Assembly: GCA_031308135.1 (NCBI GenBank)
Contig: JAHLJT010009436.1
Location: 215,611,420-215,675,419, forward strand
Reading direction: 5' to 3'
DNA length: 64,000 nucleotides
Source of the DNA: Acheta domesticus
Taxonomy: Eukaryota > Arthropoda > Insecta > Orthoptera > Gryllidae
Positions 31,491 through 42,726 of the stretch are shown piece by piece. Every line of letters starts with the position of its first letter. Position 1 is the stretch's first letter. The notes beneath the pieces were generated by a model. That model ran no database searches. It was not told where the DNA came from and was given only the letters and a program-made list of their open reading frames with translations. The translations under genes were made by a program, and so were the position numbers.

Positions 31491-32050
31491 TCCGGAACGA
31501 CGCTACAAGAGCTCGACGCGCCTCGAGGAGAGGGTGGGGTAGGGTGGGGAGAGGCGGATCGGCATGGGGAGGAGCGGTGCGGAGAGGGCGGGTCCGAGCA
31601 GGGTGGAAGAGGGTGGAGGAAAAAGCGACGAGTGTGAGGGGCGGGGGGTGGCAGTCAGAAGCGGGGACCGGAGTAGCGGGGAGGATTTGCGAGGTGTAGA
31701 AGCGGGATGGAGCGGGGCGTGGAGCAGCAAGGCGTGGGCGCTGGGGGAGGTGGGGTGGGGTGGGGTGGGGTGGGGTGGGACAGGGCGGGGCAGCGGGGCA
31801 CGGGGAAGCGCCCATGTATTATGGATGCCAATCGGCCGTAAGAGGCGCGGGACAAAGGTCCGAGCGCGGCTGACGGCGGGAAATCAGGTTACGGTGAGTC
31901 GGGTCGTCCCCCGGGGCGGCGCCAGACAACCCTTCGCTTCCCGCCGGCTGCCTCCGCGCCCGGGCGCCGCGCCGCGCCGCGCCGCGCCACTGCCCGACTC
32001 TCGCCTCACAGCCGCTCTCAGTGCTCTCTGCCGTCGCCCGAGTACTAGTA
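31491..32050 (+). repeat. GC-rich island with (GGGGT)n array
   Basis: A GGTGGGGTGGGGTGGGGTGG tract at 31750..31780 gives consecutive G4 runs on the plus strand, a strong G-quadruplex pattern. CGCCGCGCCGCGCCGCGCC follows at about 31967. Pro/Gly/Arg-rich frames on both strands are repeat translations. Confidence 0.6.
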
Positions 32051-34560
32051 ATAATTAGGAGGCGGATTTCGATGACCTTTCATGAAGCTGACTGTCAAAA
32101 ATGATGAATAAAATGCACTTAATTTTTTTAAAAAATACCGTAAAAAGCAAACATTACGCAAAAAAAATATGAACAAAACCACTTCAGATGAACAACTCAA
32201 GCTGTTGTATATGTTACTGATGTAATCGAGAATTCCTCCTTTCGTTCAGATGAACTCAACTTGCAAACTGATGGTCTGTACTGTTATTTAAAAAAATCTC
32301 TGCCTTTATCGCGAAATCGGCCGAACTGACAATGGACCCTTAGATCTCATAGTAATCACAAGGGCTCACATTACGATATAAGAGTGAGGAAATCGAATAG
32401 GCTACTCAGGAATTCTGTGGTGGCAACATTTGTTGCATCTCGTAAATATTGCTCGAAGCGGGTGTCATTAAAATTATATTAAAATCGATGAAATAAGCGA
32501 AAATGCATGAAAAATTACGGTAAAAGGTAAAACAACGATTTATTAGTCAAAATCGACGAAAAATGCAAAAAGACATATAAAAATGGGTTATTTCGTTTTG
32601 CCACAACATTAATTTCTATACTAAACGGCACTGTTCTAAAGTGAAAAGAAAAAAAACTCAGAATAAAAGTTGCAAAATTTTTAGGGCGTTTAGATGGGTC
32701 GAAAGTAATCATTTTTTTTTTCAGTGGCATATAGTAGGAAATTTTACACAACGGAATTACAAGCATTAATACATGTGATTTTCAAACCAATGATTTTCAA
32801 ACACTTGGCCTTTTTTGGATTGTTCTTAGGAACGCTGTGAGATTCAAGAATTATGTTCGTTCATTTAAAAACTAAGATGGAAAGTTGTTCAGTATGTAAT
32901 GTTCGAAATTATATGAGTAAACACATTTTCCTACCAACAAATTAAGAACGTAAATAAATGTATGTAAAAGAACGTAAGTAAATGTCTAATTTGGTAAAAA
33001 TACGAAAATCCTTTCCATAACATTTTTTCAAGAAAGTAGAACGTCAACATGGCGATGATGAATATATGGAAATTAATTTAAACTTTTACAGGTTTTTACT
33101 GATGTACTGTATACAAACGCAGTGCACCAAGATGTTCACGGCATACGAATTTACTGAGAAGTATCTTATTATCTACGAAAAAACGTAACTAGATTCGACT
33201 TACGGCGATTTTAAACCAATGACAATGCAGTTTTGTTTAGGAAAGTAAAGTTACATTGAAGAAAGGGTGGCTTTCGTTCACTACATGTTAAATGGGAGGA
33301 AGCCAATCTCAAAGTTTCAGAATCTGAAGACCCAAAAATCTCCATTTGACATCTCTCGATCATTCCTATCAATAACATTCCCCTCAGGATAATTAACACA
33401 TTTCACACAAGCTCAGGCTACTCTGTGCCAAATACCCACGAGGTAACACCGTCGCCGTTCCCTTCAAATGTAGTTGTACAAATCTGTGAGAAAATATCCC
33501 TCATTTTACATCCTAGGTCTTAGAAGGAATAAATTCTAAAAATGCTACAGGACTACGGCCGACAATTTACCACCGAAGCGATCCATGACAGTGGAGTTGG
33601 ACACACTGTTTACCTACTGACGTCCCTTCCTACAAGACATTCTTGCACTCTAAAGGAGGTAGGTGGGAAGACGATATTCACTACGATTGGCAGGAAAGAG
33701 TGACAACATTTTACATGACATTAGTTCACTGTGCCCTGTGATTACCGGTTAGGAAATGTAGCAATGGCTTGTTTCTCAAGAAATTCATCCAACATTATTA
33801 TTGGTTGGAAAATTAATAGGTAGATACAAATTAATACGTAGAGACGTAGATACAAGGGACGCGCCTCAATAACAGCATTCTCACTGTTTTTGTGGCATAC
33901 TGAAATCATGTATTATTGTCGTGTGAGCACGGATCTCAGTCACGCAAGTGTGGAGTCATTAGTCTTTAATGTTCCAAACACAGACTCACTTCGTTTTGTT
34001 TTGGTTTGTCATCTATTATTCGTTCATTTGTGTCGGGAACATCAACCATCGACCTTTAAGTACCGCATAATTCCACGACATGCCATAAGATAAAGCATGT
34101 CACATTTCAAAAGCATGTGACGTCGATGCAAAAAAGTCAAAGAAATCAAGTGAATTCAGCTGTAGCAACCACTAACATGAATGTTTCTGTGATTGAGTAG
34201 ATATTTGACAATGGAATTATGCTGGAAAGTGCAAATGGCAGGCTAAACCACAAAGAAATAATTATTTGTTGAGAAAGAAGCGAGAACAAGGACAAATATC
34301 ACAGGAGCCATATTGTCCGCGCGTTGAGTTAAATAAACAACATAGCTCGGCCATACAACTTGAAGCTCATTCCTCAAAGTAGTTGTGTTTTCAGTTTACA
34401 AGGCCAAGCTTGATCACGTACGATAGATCCTCGTAATAAATGATACCTTTCTCTATAAAAATACACCTTTAAATCAAAGCAACAGGCCTACGAGAAAGCT
34501 CTGATCACTAACTACATGCACTCCTGGCCAAGGTGAACCCAGAGAAAACATTTCTTCGCA
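32051..34560. other. AT-rich non-coding stretch
   Basis: AT-rich, with short frames only. Small direct repeats are present, such as AAATAAATGTATGTAAAAGAACG followed by a similar copy at about 32950. No gene, RNA or element ends are identified. Confidence 0.4.
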
Positions 34561-34873
34561 TCATGCCGCAGTAATTTTGAAAACATGGCACTCAAGCCGC
34601 GTTTTCTTTTGCTTCGACGCACGTAACGTCAATATTCCCCTTATGAAAGCCGGTCTCCTAATGCGACGCCGCCACCCGCGTCGATAGCGTCGCCCGCGAA
34701 GGGGCGCCGCGACGCCCTGGGGGGCGGCGCCCTCACACACAGTGGGCCGAAACGACAACGAAAGAGCGCGAACCCGTCTCTGTACGCAGTAATTTACGGA
34801 AACATGTGTAAACCAGGGGCGAATTTATAAAGGTCACTGAGATGATTTCTCTCCAAAAATGAAGGGGTTAGAG
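34561..34873. other. Small GC patch and flank
   Basis: A roughly 130-bp CpG patch (34650..34780) has GGCGCC and GCGACGCC motifs and no coding signal. Confidence 0.35.
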
Positions 34874-35106
34874 GCAATAACATGGTAACCCATTATTTAC
34901 AAATGAAAACAATAGTTATGAATAGTGCCTTAGAAATCTCCTGTGCATCGAAAGTTTTCGTCTTGGCATTTACTTCTCGAAAGAGTGAAGCCAAGTGATT
35001 CTTCAAACAAAGTTTTAAACAAAATTAAGTTTTTGCTTTGTTTATTAATGACGGTAGCATCGCTGTAGGTGCAGAACTAGCCTCATGTGGGTTACCATGT
35101 TATTGC
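34874..35106. repeat. Perfect 19-bp inverted repeat with 195-bp spacer
   Basis: GCAATAACATGGTAACCCA (34874..34892) and its exact reverse complement TGGGTTACCATGTTATTGC (35088..35106) bracket an AT-rich spacer. The spacer contains a small AAACAAAG/CTTTGTTT hairpin. A perfect 19-bp match this close is very unlikely by chance. It may be a remnant of a terminal-inverted-repeat element or a structured locus. No target duplication is evident. Confidence 0.7.
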
Positions 35107-37420
35107 TCCCAGCTCTTAAAATGTAGAACAACGTGTATATTTTTACTACTTCGGCTAACTCTCCATGGGACACGTAACCTCGTTGGACAAGAAAAATGAC
35201 GTACATCAAAAATCGTTTTAAGTGGAGAAACATTTTTAGAAAACAGTACATTATTACTGGTAAGAATTTAAAGAAGGTCGTTCACAAGTCAGCAGATATA
35301 TAAAGCAACACATAAGTCTTGGGCACAAAATAAACGGCTTCACTCAGAATAAAAGAGCTCTCCTGTAAAATGACAATGAGCTCTGACGCATTTCTTGTGC
35401 ACCGACTCGGAGTCTCAGAGCTCGTCAGCTGAAATGAAAAGTTAATTTTCGAAGTGACGTGTTTCAATGAATCGCAAATTTTCAGAAAATGAAATAATTT
35501 ACAATCAACCTTCAAGTTCAAGAAATAATTTAACGGTTTTCGGATACCGTATAACTTAGGAGAAATACAACTTATGAACACAATATTTGACAGGTTGGTG
35601 GAGAATATTAATATAGTGATACGCAAAATTAGAAAACAAATGGAAATTGAGACGTCACTTTGAAATAATCACGCCAATTACAGTTCCCCTACGATTCTCG
35701 CAGATTTTCTAGATCTACGGGTGTGGTCCATCCGTGGTGGCTCATCCCTAAGAATGGAGGTGAAGACAGGATCGGAATGATAGGACCGCCAGTGGCCCGT
35801 GGCCCGTTGATTAAGGTATTGCACATTCGAGAAGTAGAAGAAACTTATTAATTAAACTGACTAATTATGACTAATTAAGTGATGTTCTGTTTGCTTTATC
35901 TATAATTGCATTAACCTATAAGCAATGTTTTTGTTAACAAAAATAGAATTTCACGCCCTGAACATTGCTTAATTCTTAGGCGTTCAGATGCCATTTTAAG
36001 GACACTATCCAATACCATTAGGGGGAACCACAAGGTCGTGATCCCCCCCTCGTGTAAATATAACTAAAACAACATAACATAAATGTGTTGATTTCAAAAA
36101 GCTTACGCAAGGTTTCTATTTACTTCAGGATTTATTTTCATTGAGTGTGTCGCTTACAACAATATTTACGATTTCTTCACAGAATAAAACACACAACACA
36201 ACTAATTTTTTTAATGTTTCAGTTTATATACGAACAATTCAATTACCAATTTTACCTTTACCTATTTATCACTATATCCAAGAAATGCGAATAACTAATT
36301 TGAAGATTGTGCCATTTTATCGATAGTAATAAAAATAGAACTGGTACTAATAACATTAGGAATGGAATTTCCCGTTATAAGCGTTATGTATTCCTTATTT
36401 AAACATTGTTTACTCCTTATTTTCATTTTTTCTGTATAGTTAGGAATAGCTTACGAGTATTCCCTTCCATTTTAAATTATAATAATTATTTATTTATTTA
36501 CTTCCAGATGCGCTTTGTGGCCCATTTCGGACCAACGTGCGCCGTCCATGCATCGCAGGTCGACACCACTACCCCGGCGAGACTAACGGTCCGACGATTT
36601 TGATGAAGGATGTCTTCCATTGTCCCGACGTCACGTTCTCGCATTAATGGAATATAAAACGCCCGTTACTGTCGGGCGTAAAAGAACGCGTGTTGAGAGC
36701 GGCATCAAGGAATCTCTTGTCAAGAGTCATCAAAAAATTATCTAGGGAAAATAGTTCTCGACTTTTTCTTGTTTTCTTCTGGGTTTTGTTTTTGAATTAT
36801 TTGGTCATATTTCAGGAGAAAGTTGGATGAAGAAGATTTCACTGGTAATTTTAGTAATTAGAACTAACGCGCTGTAATGCCTGAGATTGAGAGGGAATTT
36901 ATGATGGCAGACAAGCGCTGCTTAGTTCTGCTAATAAGTGACTGTGAAAATAACGGTTTCGAATAACCTAATAGTGTGTTTCTCTTTTTTCTAATAAAAG
37001 AATCACAATTAGAAGCAGAAAATTCGTGTAGTAGTATTGATATGCGTCACAATATTGTCATGCTGATAGAAGACTATATTATTTGAGCATTCAAATCGCT
37101 ATCGTCAGAACAGCTTTCATATCTTAAAAAAAGAGAATAGATTGCTTTTCAATTCTACTCCTTCATATACCTATGTTTTGCCAATTTTCTTTGTTCTTTT
37201 TACGGGTATATTTGAAATTATCGTAGAATACCTAGGTAAAATTAGACACTACTATAACGAAATGCACAATACCATTACACTTTTAATGAAAAGTATACCT
37301 CTAGTAATGATGTCACTCAATTTGCTTAAAGGCGAAGTCAAAAGTGGTATAGGCAAAATACGAAGCTTGGGACGAATTACCCCGCTTGGCCTTCGACTAT
37401 AAACCAAGATGGGCCAACAA
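35107..37420. other. AT-rich non-coding stretch
   Basis: AT-rich sequence with no recognisable coding frame. A modest island with CCGTGGTGGCTCATCC and a tandem TGGCCCGTGGCCCGT lies at about 35730..35810. Nothing further is supported. Confidence 0.4.
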
Positions 37421-37600
37421 CATTCTCTGGGGGCTTGGCTCGCTGAGATCCGCTGGAGACATTCAGCCACGTGACGTGCCGTCAACGTCTCGAGCCCCGT
37501 CGTGCCCCCCGAACCCCTGACGGCCCCCGACTTGCGACGCGCGTCTACAGTCGCGGGCGCCGGGCGCGCTTCTGTTTTTAATTAACAATCCCACGCGCAT
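37421..37600. other. Small GC/CpG island
   Basis: About 180 bp with dense CpG (for example TCGCGGGCGCCGGGCGCGC at about 37552), without a coding motif. Confidence 0.4.
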
Positions 37601-37729
37601 GTATATAAATTATGATTGTGGCCTTTTGGGTATTTTATTACAGCTTGAAATTACAAATATTTTTCAATTTGCTGTGGTCGCCTACTGTGACTAATTGGAA
37701 AGAAATGAAAGTTGCGGCGCGTTTGATGG

Positions 37730-37880
37730 CCGACGAGCGGTCGAGGGGTGGCAGCGGAAGTGTGTGGGGGTGGGGTGGGGTGGGCGGTGGGGGGTGGGGG
37801 CGGTGGAGGCGGCGGCGAGTGTGGCTTGCGGGTTGGTTGCGGTTGGCGAAAACAGAGGGTGGAGCGCTCTTCCTTTCCTG
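37730..37880 (+). repeat. G-rich GGGGT/GGTGG tract (G-quadruplex-prone)
   Basis: GGGGGTGGGGTGGGGTGGGC followed by GGTGGGGGGTGGGGGCGG at 37766..37805 gives many adjacent G-runs on the plus strand. No gene is seen. Confidence 0.6.
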
Positions 37881-38934
37881 GTGAATGGAACATTATGAAC
37901 GCGAGATTCTAGGCTGTAGACAAAGAACCGCCAGAAATTGTTGGAGACAAAACAAAACAAAAAACATGAAAAACCTAACTTCCCTCTGTAAACTGACGGA
38001 ATTAGGAGCTATGCGCCGAGTGTGGGGATAATTCCAGATAATTTCGTGTACTTTATCACTGTCATTTACCCTGGCATCACAGTTGAAGGAAACCACCGAC
38101 TATTACAGCTGATGTATTCAAAATTCGGTGTACATTCCGTGACATGAAACATTGTAGCAGTCAGGGTAACGTTATAATTTATGAGTTCTCCAACCAAGAA
38201 ATGTAAATAGAAGGCATATTAAGATATATTTCGGAATATTTCTCTGCATTAACGGCCTATTGTTATTTTAACAAACTATTCTTGTGCAAGCTATTTAGAA
38301 AATTACAATTCAATGTAACTGATTTCAATGAAGAAAGAGTGGTATTCGCTTCTTGCACGCATTACTTAACCTGCATTTCTTAACTTTTCACGTCGTATTT
38401 AGAACTCAAGTTGAATATTCATATTTACTAATGCAATTGCTGAAGATATTCGAGTACAATTCAAGTATGTTCACAGTTACACATGCATTTAGTTGTTCAA
38501 ATTCAAGGGATAAACGAGTAATTTAAATCGCTCGTTTTAACCAGTACAAACAATGCGATTAATAGAAGTGGTTACACGCCTAGTACATAAAATTATCGAT
38601 TTTCATCCATGTAGTTGATACATGCTCATGCACCTCACATATTCACGAAAAGCGAGTCATCTTTAATATAGTCATAGAAACGATAATAAGAATTAAATTG
38701 TTTCATAATCTGCCACAGCATATTTTCTTGAGATAAAACAACAGCTTTTCTTGTTTTCTCAAAATCAGCACGTAGATCAACAAGTATTACGCATTCCCTC
38801 TGAATTTTGAGAATTACACTTGCAAGGCTAGACCATTCGAAACGAACTAAGGAGTAAACACTAAATATAGAAGTCGAGTTTTGAGGCAATCAGGAAAGCG
38901 AGAAGGCTGTACTCGCAGCTGCAGGTGTTCCCAG
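37881..38934. other. AT-rich non-coding stretch
   Basis: No gene, RNA or repeat recognised. Confidence 0.4.
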
Positions 38935-39420
38935 AACTAAGGCCTCCCCCCCACACGGGGCTTGTAATTAATGAGCCCTGACCCGAGCGACGTCGGAATC
39001 GTCGCTCCGCGTCGCACCGCGCCGCGCCGCGTCGGCGGGAAGGCGGCCGGGGACCGTCGCCGCGGGCGCCCCGCGGTAGGGGGCAGTGGCCGCGGCCCGC
39101 CATTCTAGCGGCTGCCCGGAGCTCTTTCATCGGCGCGCGGCCCCCACGCGTCGCCGCCCACGTCATATTTTCACGTGTCCGCCCCTCCCCCTCACGTGCG
39201 CGCGTTGTCTCTTCCCGACCCGCCTCCGTCCGTTCTCTGGCCTTCGCCATCCCCGACCTCGTCTCCGTCCCCCGCTCCCGACCCAGCCGTCCCTGCCCGC
39301 CACGGCCCCGTCCACTTCGGTATCGTCCCCCTCCTCGTTCGTCGTCGTCGCCGCCGCGGGTGGCCCAGTCCCTCCTCGGCCGCCGCGACGCCCCCGACAG
39401 GTAAACGAATGGATTAGTTA
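38935..39420. other. GC/CpG-rich island
   Basis: A CpG-dense, roughly 480-bp block. The 238-codon minus-strand frame crossing it (38861..39577) is Arg/Gly/Glu-rich without a domain, and the opposing plus-strand frames are Pro-rich. This mirror pattern is what stop-poor GC sequence gives. It may be a regulatory island. Confidence 0.45.
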
Positions 39421-40480
39421 ATCTCTCGAGATACGTGTTAATTATCTTGATTTCCCCCAGCCACCAACGAGACACGGAATGAGTCGGGGGACACGTGGTA
39501 TCCATCCCGTGTGGAAAGTTGAGAAACTGTTTAAAAAACGAAATACTATTTGATTTACTGAAAGTCTCTCTAATCAAAACAAGCTACAAATTCGATGCGC
39601 AACAAAATATAATGGTTTGGGTACACTTTATGCCTGAACATTATCAAATTCTAATATTGTAACGGCGATCTACATTTGAAAATGCCGTTCATTGAGTTGA
39701 GATGACTAATTTTCAATTACTTTTCGTATTATTCGAAATTTCGTGTTTGTCAATAAGATTTGATACTAGCACAAACATCCGCTTCGGACTTTGCCATTCT
39801 TATTAACATCGCAAAGTGAACACTGTTGGATAAAATTTTTAACACATTAATCACGAAACAATGTGTATTTACGTCTTTCTAAAAAAAAATCCCTTCAAGG
39901 GAAATAAAGAACTTACTTTTCTCGCGAATCATTTACTGCATCAATAAGATTCCGTACTCACCTGAAAAAAATACAGAAAAAACATTTTTAATACTTTACA
40001 TATTGCTTTCTTTATTAACGCATTTAAATTAGAATCAGAATATTCACAAATTATGCTATTTTTGCTTTCTAATAATCAATAAATATATAATTAACAAGAT
40101 GAAAAGTTTTACGAAAAATGCACACTTTAAGAATGAGTAAAATTAAGAATTTGTTTTTTCCACTCATGGAGCTACATTTATTTACAATATTAGAAGATAA
40201 GTGTAATAACAATAATAATTAATAAAAGTAACACATTTTTTTCACATTAAAAAAAGTAAGAACGTTGGTTACGCCTCTACTTCAGTTGTACGCCTTGAAA
40301 CATTGAATAGTCCTACAACATTGATATTAAAAGCAGGATATTCGAATATGAAATCACATTTACGTTGGCCGCATCATGTAGCTCTGCGGAAATGCACAAT
40401 TTGCACTTCGCAGAACGCAATTCTCAGCGCACTCGTACATCACATGAAAATTTCGCGCAATTTCAGAGGGGAGCTATCGT
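39421..40480. other. AT-rich non-coding stretch
   Basis: Strongly AT-rich at 39560..40300. No gene or element is seen. Confidence 0.4.
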
Positions 40481-40769
40481 CCCCCCCCAAAAAAAAAACG
40501 GACGTACGGACGAATTGGTCATTCCCCCTTTCGACTTCGCCCCCCATAGGCCATTATGCTCGCAAACCGGGTGGCCAAAAACCGGACTGGGGGTATTTAC
40601 ATCGTATTATCATTCTATTGCCGCACATTAGGGGTAAAGGGAGCGGGGGACGTGGCGGGGGGGGGAGAGAATGGGCGCGACGTGGGAGTACGACGTCGAG
40701 GGGATATTTACTGGGTTACTGGATTAACCCCAAGCCTGTGGGCGCGTGAATAACAGTTCAGTAGGGGGC
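40481..40769. other. Mixed stretch with G- and A-runs
   Basis: Contains CCCCCCCCAAAAAAAAAACGG at about 40480 and a GGCGGGGGGGGGAGAG run at about 40653. No coding feature. Confidence 0.35.
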
Positions 40770-40850
40770 CCGGGTTGGTGGGTGGAGGCTGAGATCCTAG
40801 ATTTATGTTGATCCGACGTCCCGGGTTCGATTCCCGGGCGCATTGTCGCC
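40770..40850 (+). repeat. tRNA-like SINE fragment
   Basis: A canonical T-arm/box B, GGTTCGATTCC (40824..40834), sits in a perfect 5-bp stem (CCGGG..CCCGG). The acceptor stem does not pair with upstream sequence and box A is not clear, so it is not a functional tRNA. The minus-strand 'RPGIEPGTS' string here is the usual translation of such a tRNA-derived repeat. Confidence 0.5.
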
Positions 40851-41180
40851 GTTTTTGCCCGCCGCCCGCGCCGCCCCGCGCCGCTCGCCTCGTCCGGGCG
40901 GGCGCATGCATCATAGCCCGCCCCTAGTACACGCAAATCCGCCATTGTCAGTGTGTCCAGCGCGGGCGCAAATTCGCATAAATTCCGAATCTGCGCGGGA
41001 GGCGGGGCGGCGGCGGGGGAGAGCCGGGGAGCGGCGAGCGGGGCACGCGGAGAGGCGGGGAGGAGCGGGGAGCGGAGGGGGCGTGACGGCCGTGCTGCAG
41101 CAGCTGGCGTGATTTGTCGCACGCGTTCGCGACACCCATGACCGGAAGCGCGGCGTCGGGCGCGAGCGCAAAAACGCGCC
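40851..41180. other. GC/CpG-rich island
   Basis: Dense CpG with GGCGGGGCGGCGGCGGGGG at about 41000. Overlapping low-complexity frames on both strands, none with a domain. Confidence 0.45.
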
Positions 41181-41980
41181 ATGTATACGGCGGCACTCCG
41201 ACAAGAAACAAATGTTTTCATGTTCCTAGTTTTGGACTTGTTGTGGTGGTTGTCGCTCAGAAAAAAATGGCGGTTTTCCTTTACACGTCTGAAACTTTGG
41301 TCGGGACAGTCTTGTATGAGAGAATTTTTTTCTAAAGGAGTTAATCGGAAGGAAACAATTTATGACATTGTCATTTGTTATTCAAACTGAGACAACTATA
41401 ATGAATTAAAGAAAAAAAATTGGAAAATTAAAGAACAATATAGAAATTGTCGACATAAAATAATATAATTTTAATATTAAAATTACACATTACATATGAC
41501 TTGCTTCCGTATTGTGTCGTGGTTTTATCAAAATTGATCAGGAAGACAGAAAATAACTAAAGACATCCTTTTTCTACGAAGAATCGTCATGACTCGTTGA
41601 GTTTCCTCTACTTTATTCAATTAAATTCGACTAAATTACGATGAATCTCCACACATAGAACCACCTACCGACACATACTCACCTTTTACTTTCAAACTGG
41701 TGCTGCAACCTGTTACATTGTGTTAAATGTTGTGTTAAATACCATACCAATCCGAATGCCACGGTCACGTAACCCCAACTTTTTTCCCTAGCCATTTCCA
41801 AAAATGTTCCACCCTCGCTTTCTCCCACCCACAGCAGCCACCCGCGCGGAGTGTACACGACAGATAATGTAAATGGGAAGAACACACCCCTTCGAAGCTT
41901 CCGTCAAAAGTAAACTTTTCGTCAGCCCGTCCGTGTGTGGGGAAAGCGACTTTCTTGCATTTCCTTGGAATTTCCCGGGT
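41181..41980. other. AT-rich non-coding stretch
   Basis: No gene or repeat recognised. Confidence 0.4.
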
Positions 41981-42145
41981 GGCCGGGGGGGGAGGGGGGA
42001 CGCCACGGAGGCGAGCGGGGGTCGCGCGAGGTCGGAGGAGCGGAATAATTTCAATCAGAGCCCCTCGGAGGCCGGAGAGGCGGAGCCGTGGGGGAGGAGC
42101 GGGCGAAAAAACGTTCGAAGCAATCGGCGCGGACTGGATGCCGGA
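41981..42145. other. Small GC-rich island
   Basis: A G-rich, CpG-containing block (GGCCGGGGGGGGAGGGGGG at about 41981) ends directly at the left target duplication of SINE copy 3. Confidence 0.45.
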
Positions 42146-42153
42146 TGCACGAC
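42146..42153. repeat. Target-site duplication, left copy (SINE copy 3)
   Basis: TGCACGAC is identical to 42719..42726, at the tRNA-like head of the SINE. A short perfect duplication is consistent with LINE-mediated insertion. Confidence 0.65.
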
Positions 42154-42718
42154 CGATTGATTGCTGATTCCGGGCGCGCCAACTGCAAAGGTAATTTGCC
42201 CCTTAAGTGTAGTGCATGCGTTTTCCTTCAGAGGTGGTGGTGGTGGTGATTTTCCCTCGCTGGATGATAAGATCCGGCGCTGACCTACCGTCGGCTAACG
42301 GGAATTTAACACAACCAGATATCTCCCACCAGCTAGGCACCGCCTCAGCTGGGACAAGCTGTAAGCTGCCGATTGATCTCCCAGCGTGTGTGGTAGTTTA
42401 GTGCATATAAGTGTATGTAAATAAGGGATGAGGATAGAACAAGGAAGAGGAAGGAAAGATCGCGCGCGGTCCATAAACTATTTTGTTAGGGTACTGCTTC
42501 GGGATATCCATGGTGTTGATCGGAGAAAAAACTGAAAACTGCCGATCAGAGCAGCCGGCGCTTAGAACTCTCCTCCAGACAGCGACTGAATTCGACCTAG
42601 CTAGGTAGTAGTTAGTGCCGAAAATCCTGCCGCCGTCGGGACTCGAACCTAGAACCTCGAACTACAGAGGCACTGGAGTGACATCAGTTGATGCCGTGAG
42701 CTACCTCTCCCGGCCGAG
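42154..42718 (-). repeat. tRNA-derived SINE, copy 3 (reference copy, about 565 bp)
   Basis: The best preserved of the three copies in the window. On the minus strand it starts at 42718 with a tRNA-like head: box A TAGCTCACGGC (42703..42693) and box B GGTTCGAGTCC (42649..42639), a good polymerase III promoter pair. The body carries the shared family blocks GGCAGGATTTTCGGCAC, TGATCGGC, GGACCGCGCGCGATC and TTTCCTTCCTCTTCCTTG. It ends in an ATCAGCAATCAATCG tail, bordered by an 8-bp target duplication. At over 500 bp it is long for a SINE, so the body must include material beyond the tRNA part. It has no coding function. Confidence 0.85.
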
Positions 42719-42726
42719 TGCACGAC
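42719..42726. repeat. Target-site duplication, right copy (SINE copy 3)
   Basis: TGCACGAC, identical to 42146..42153. Confidence 0.65.

Noticed and set aside
38861..39577. 238-codon minus-strand frame
   Set aside because: Spans a CpG island with Pro-rich frames opposite it. Arg/Gly/Glu low complexity, no start context or splice sites of note.
40770..40850. Possible tRNA gene
   Set aside because: The T-arm is perfect, but the acceptor stem does not pair and there is no clear D-arm or anticodon arm. Kept as a tRNA-derived repeat.
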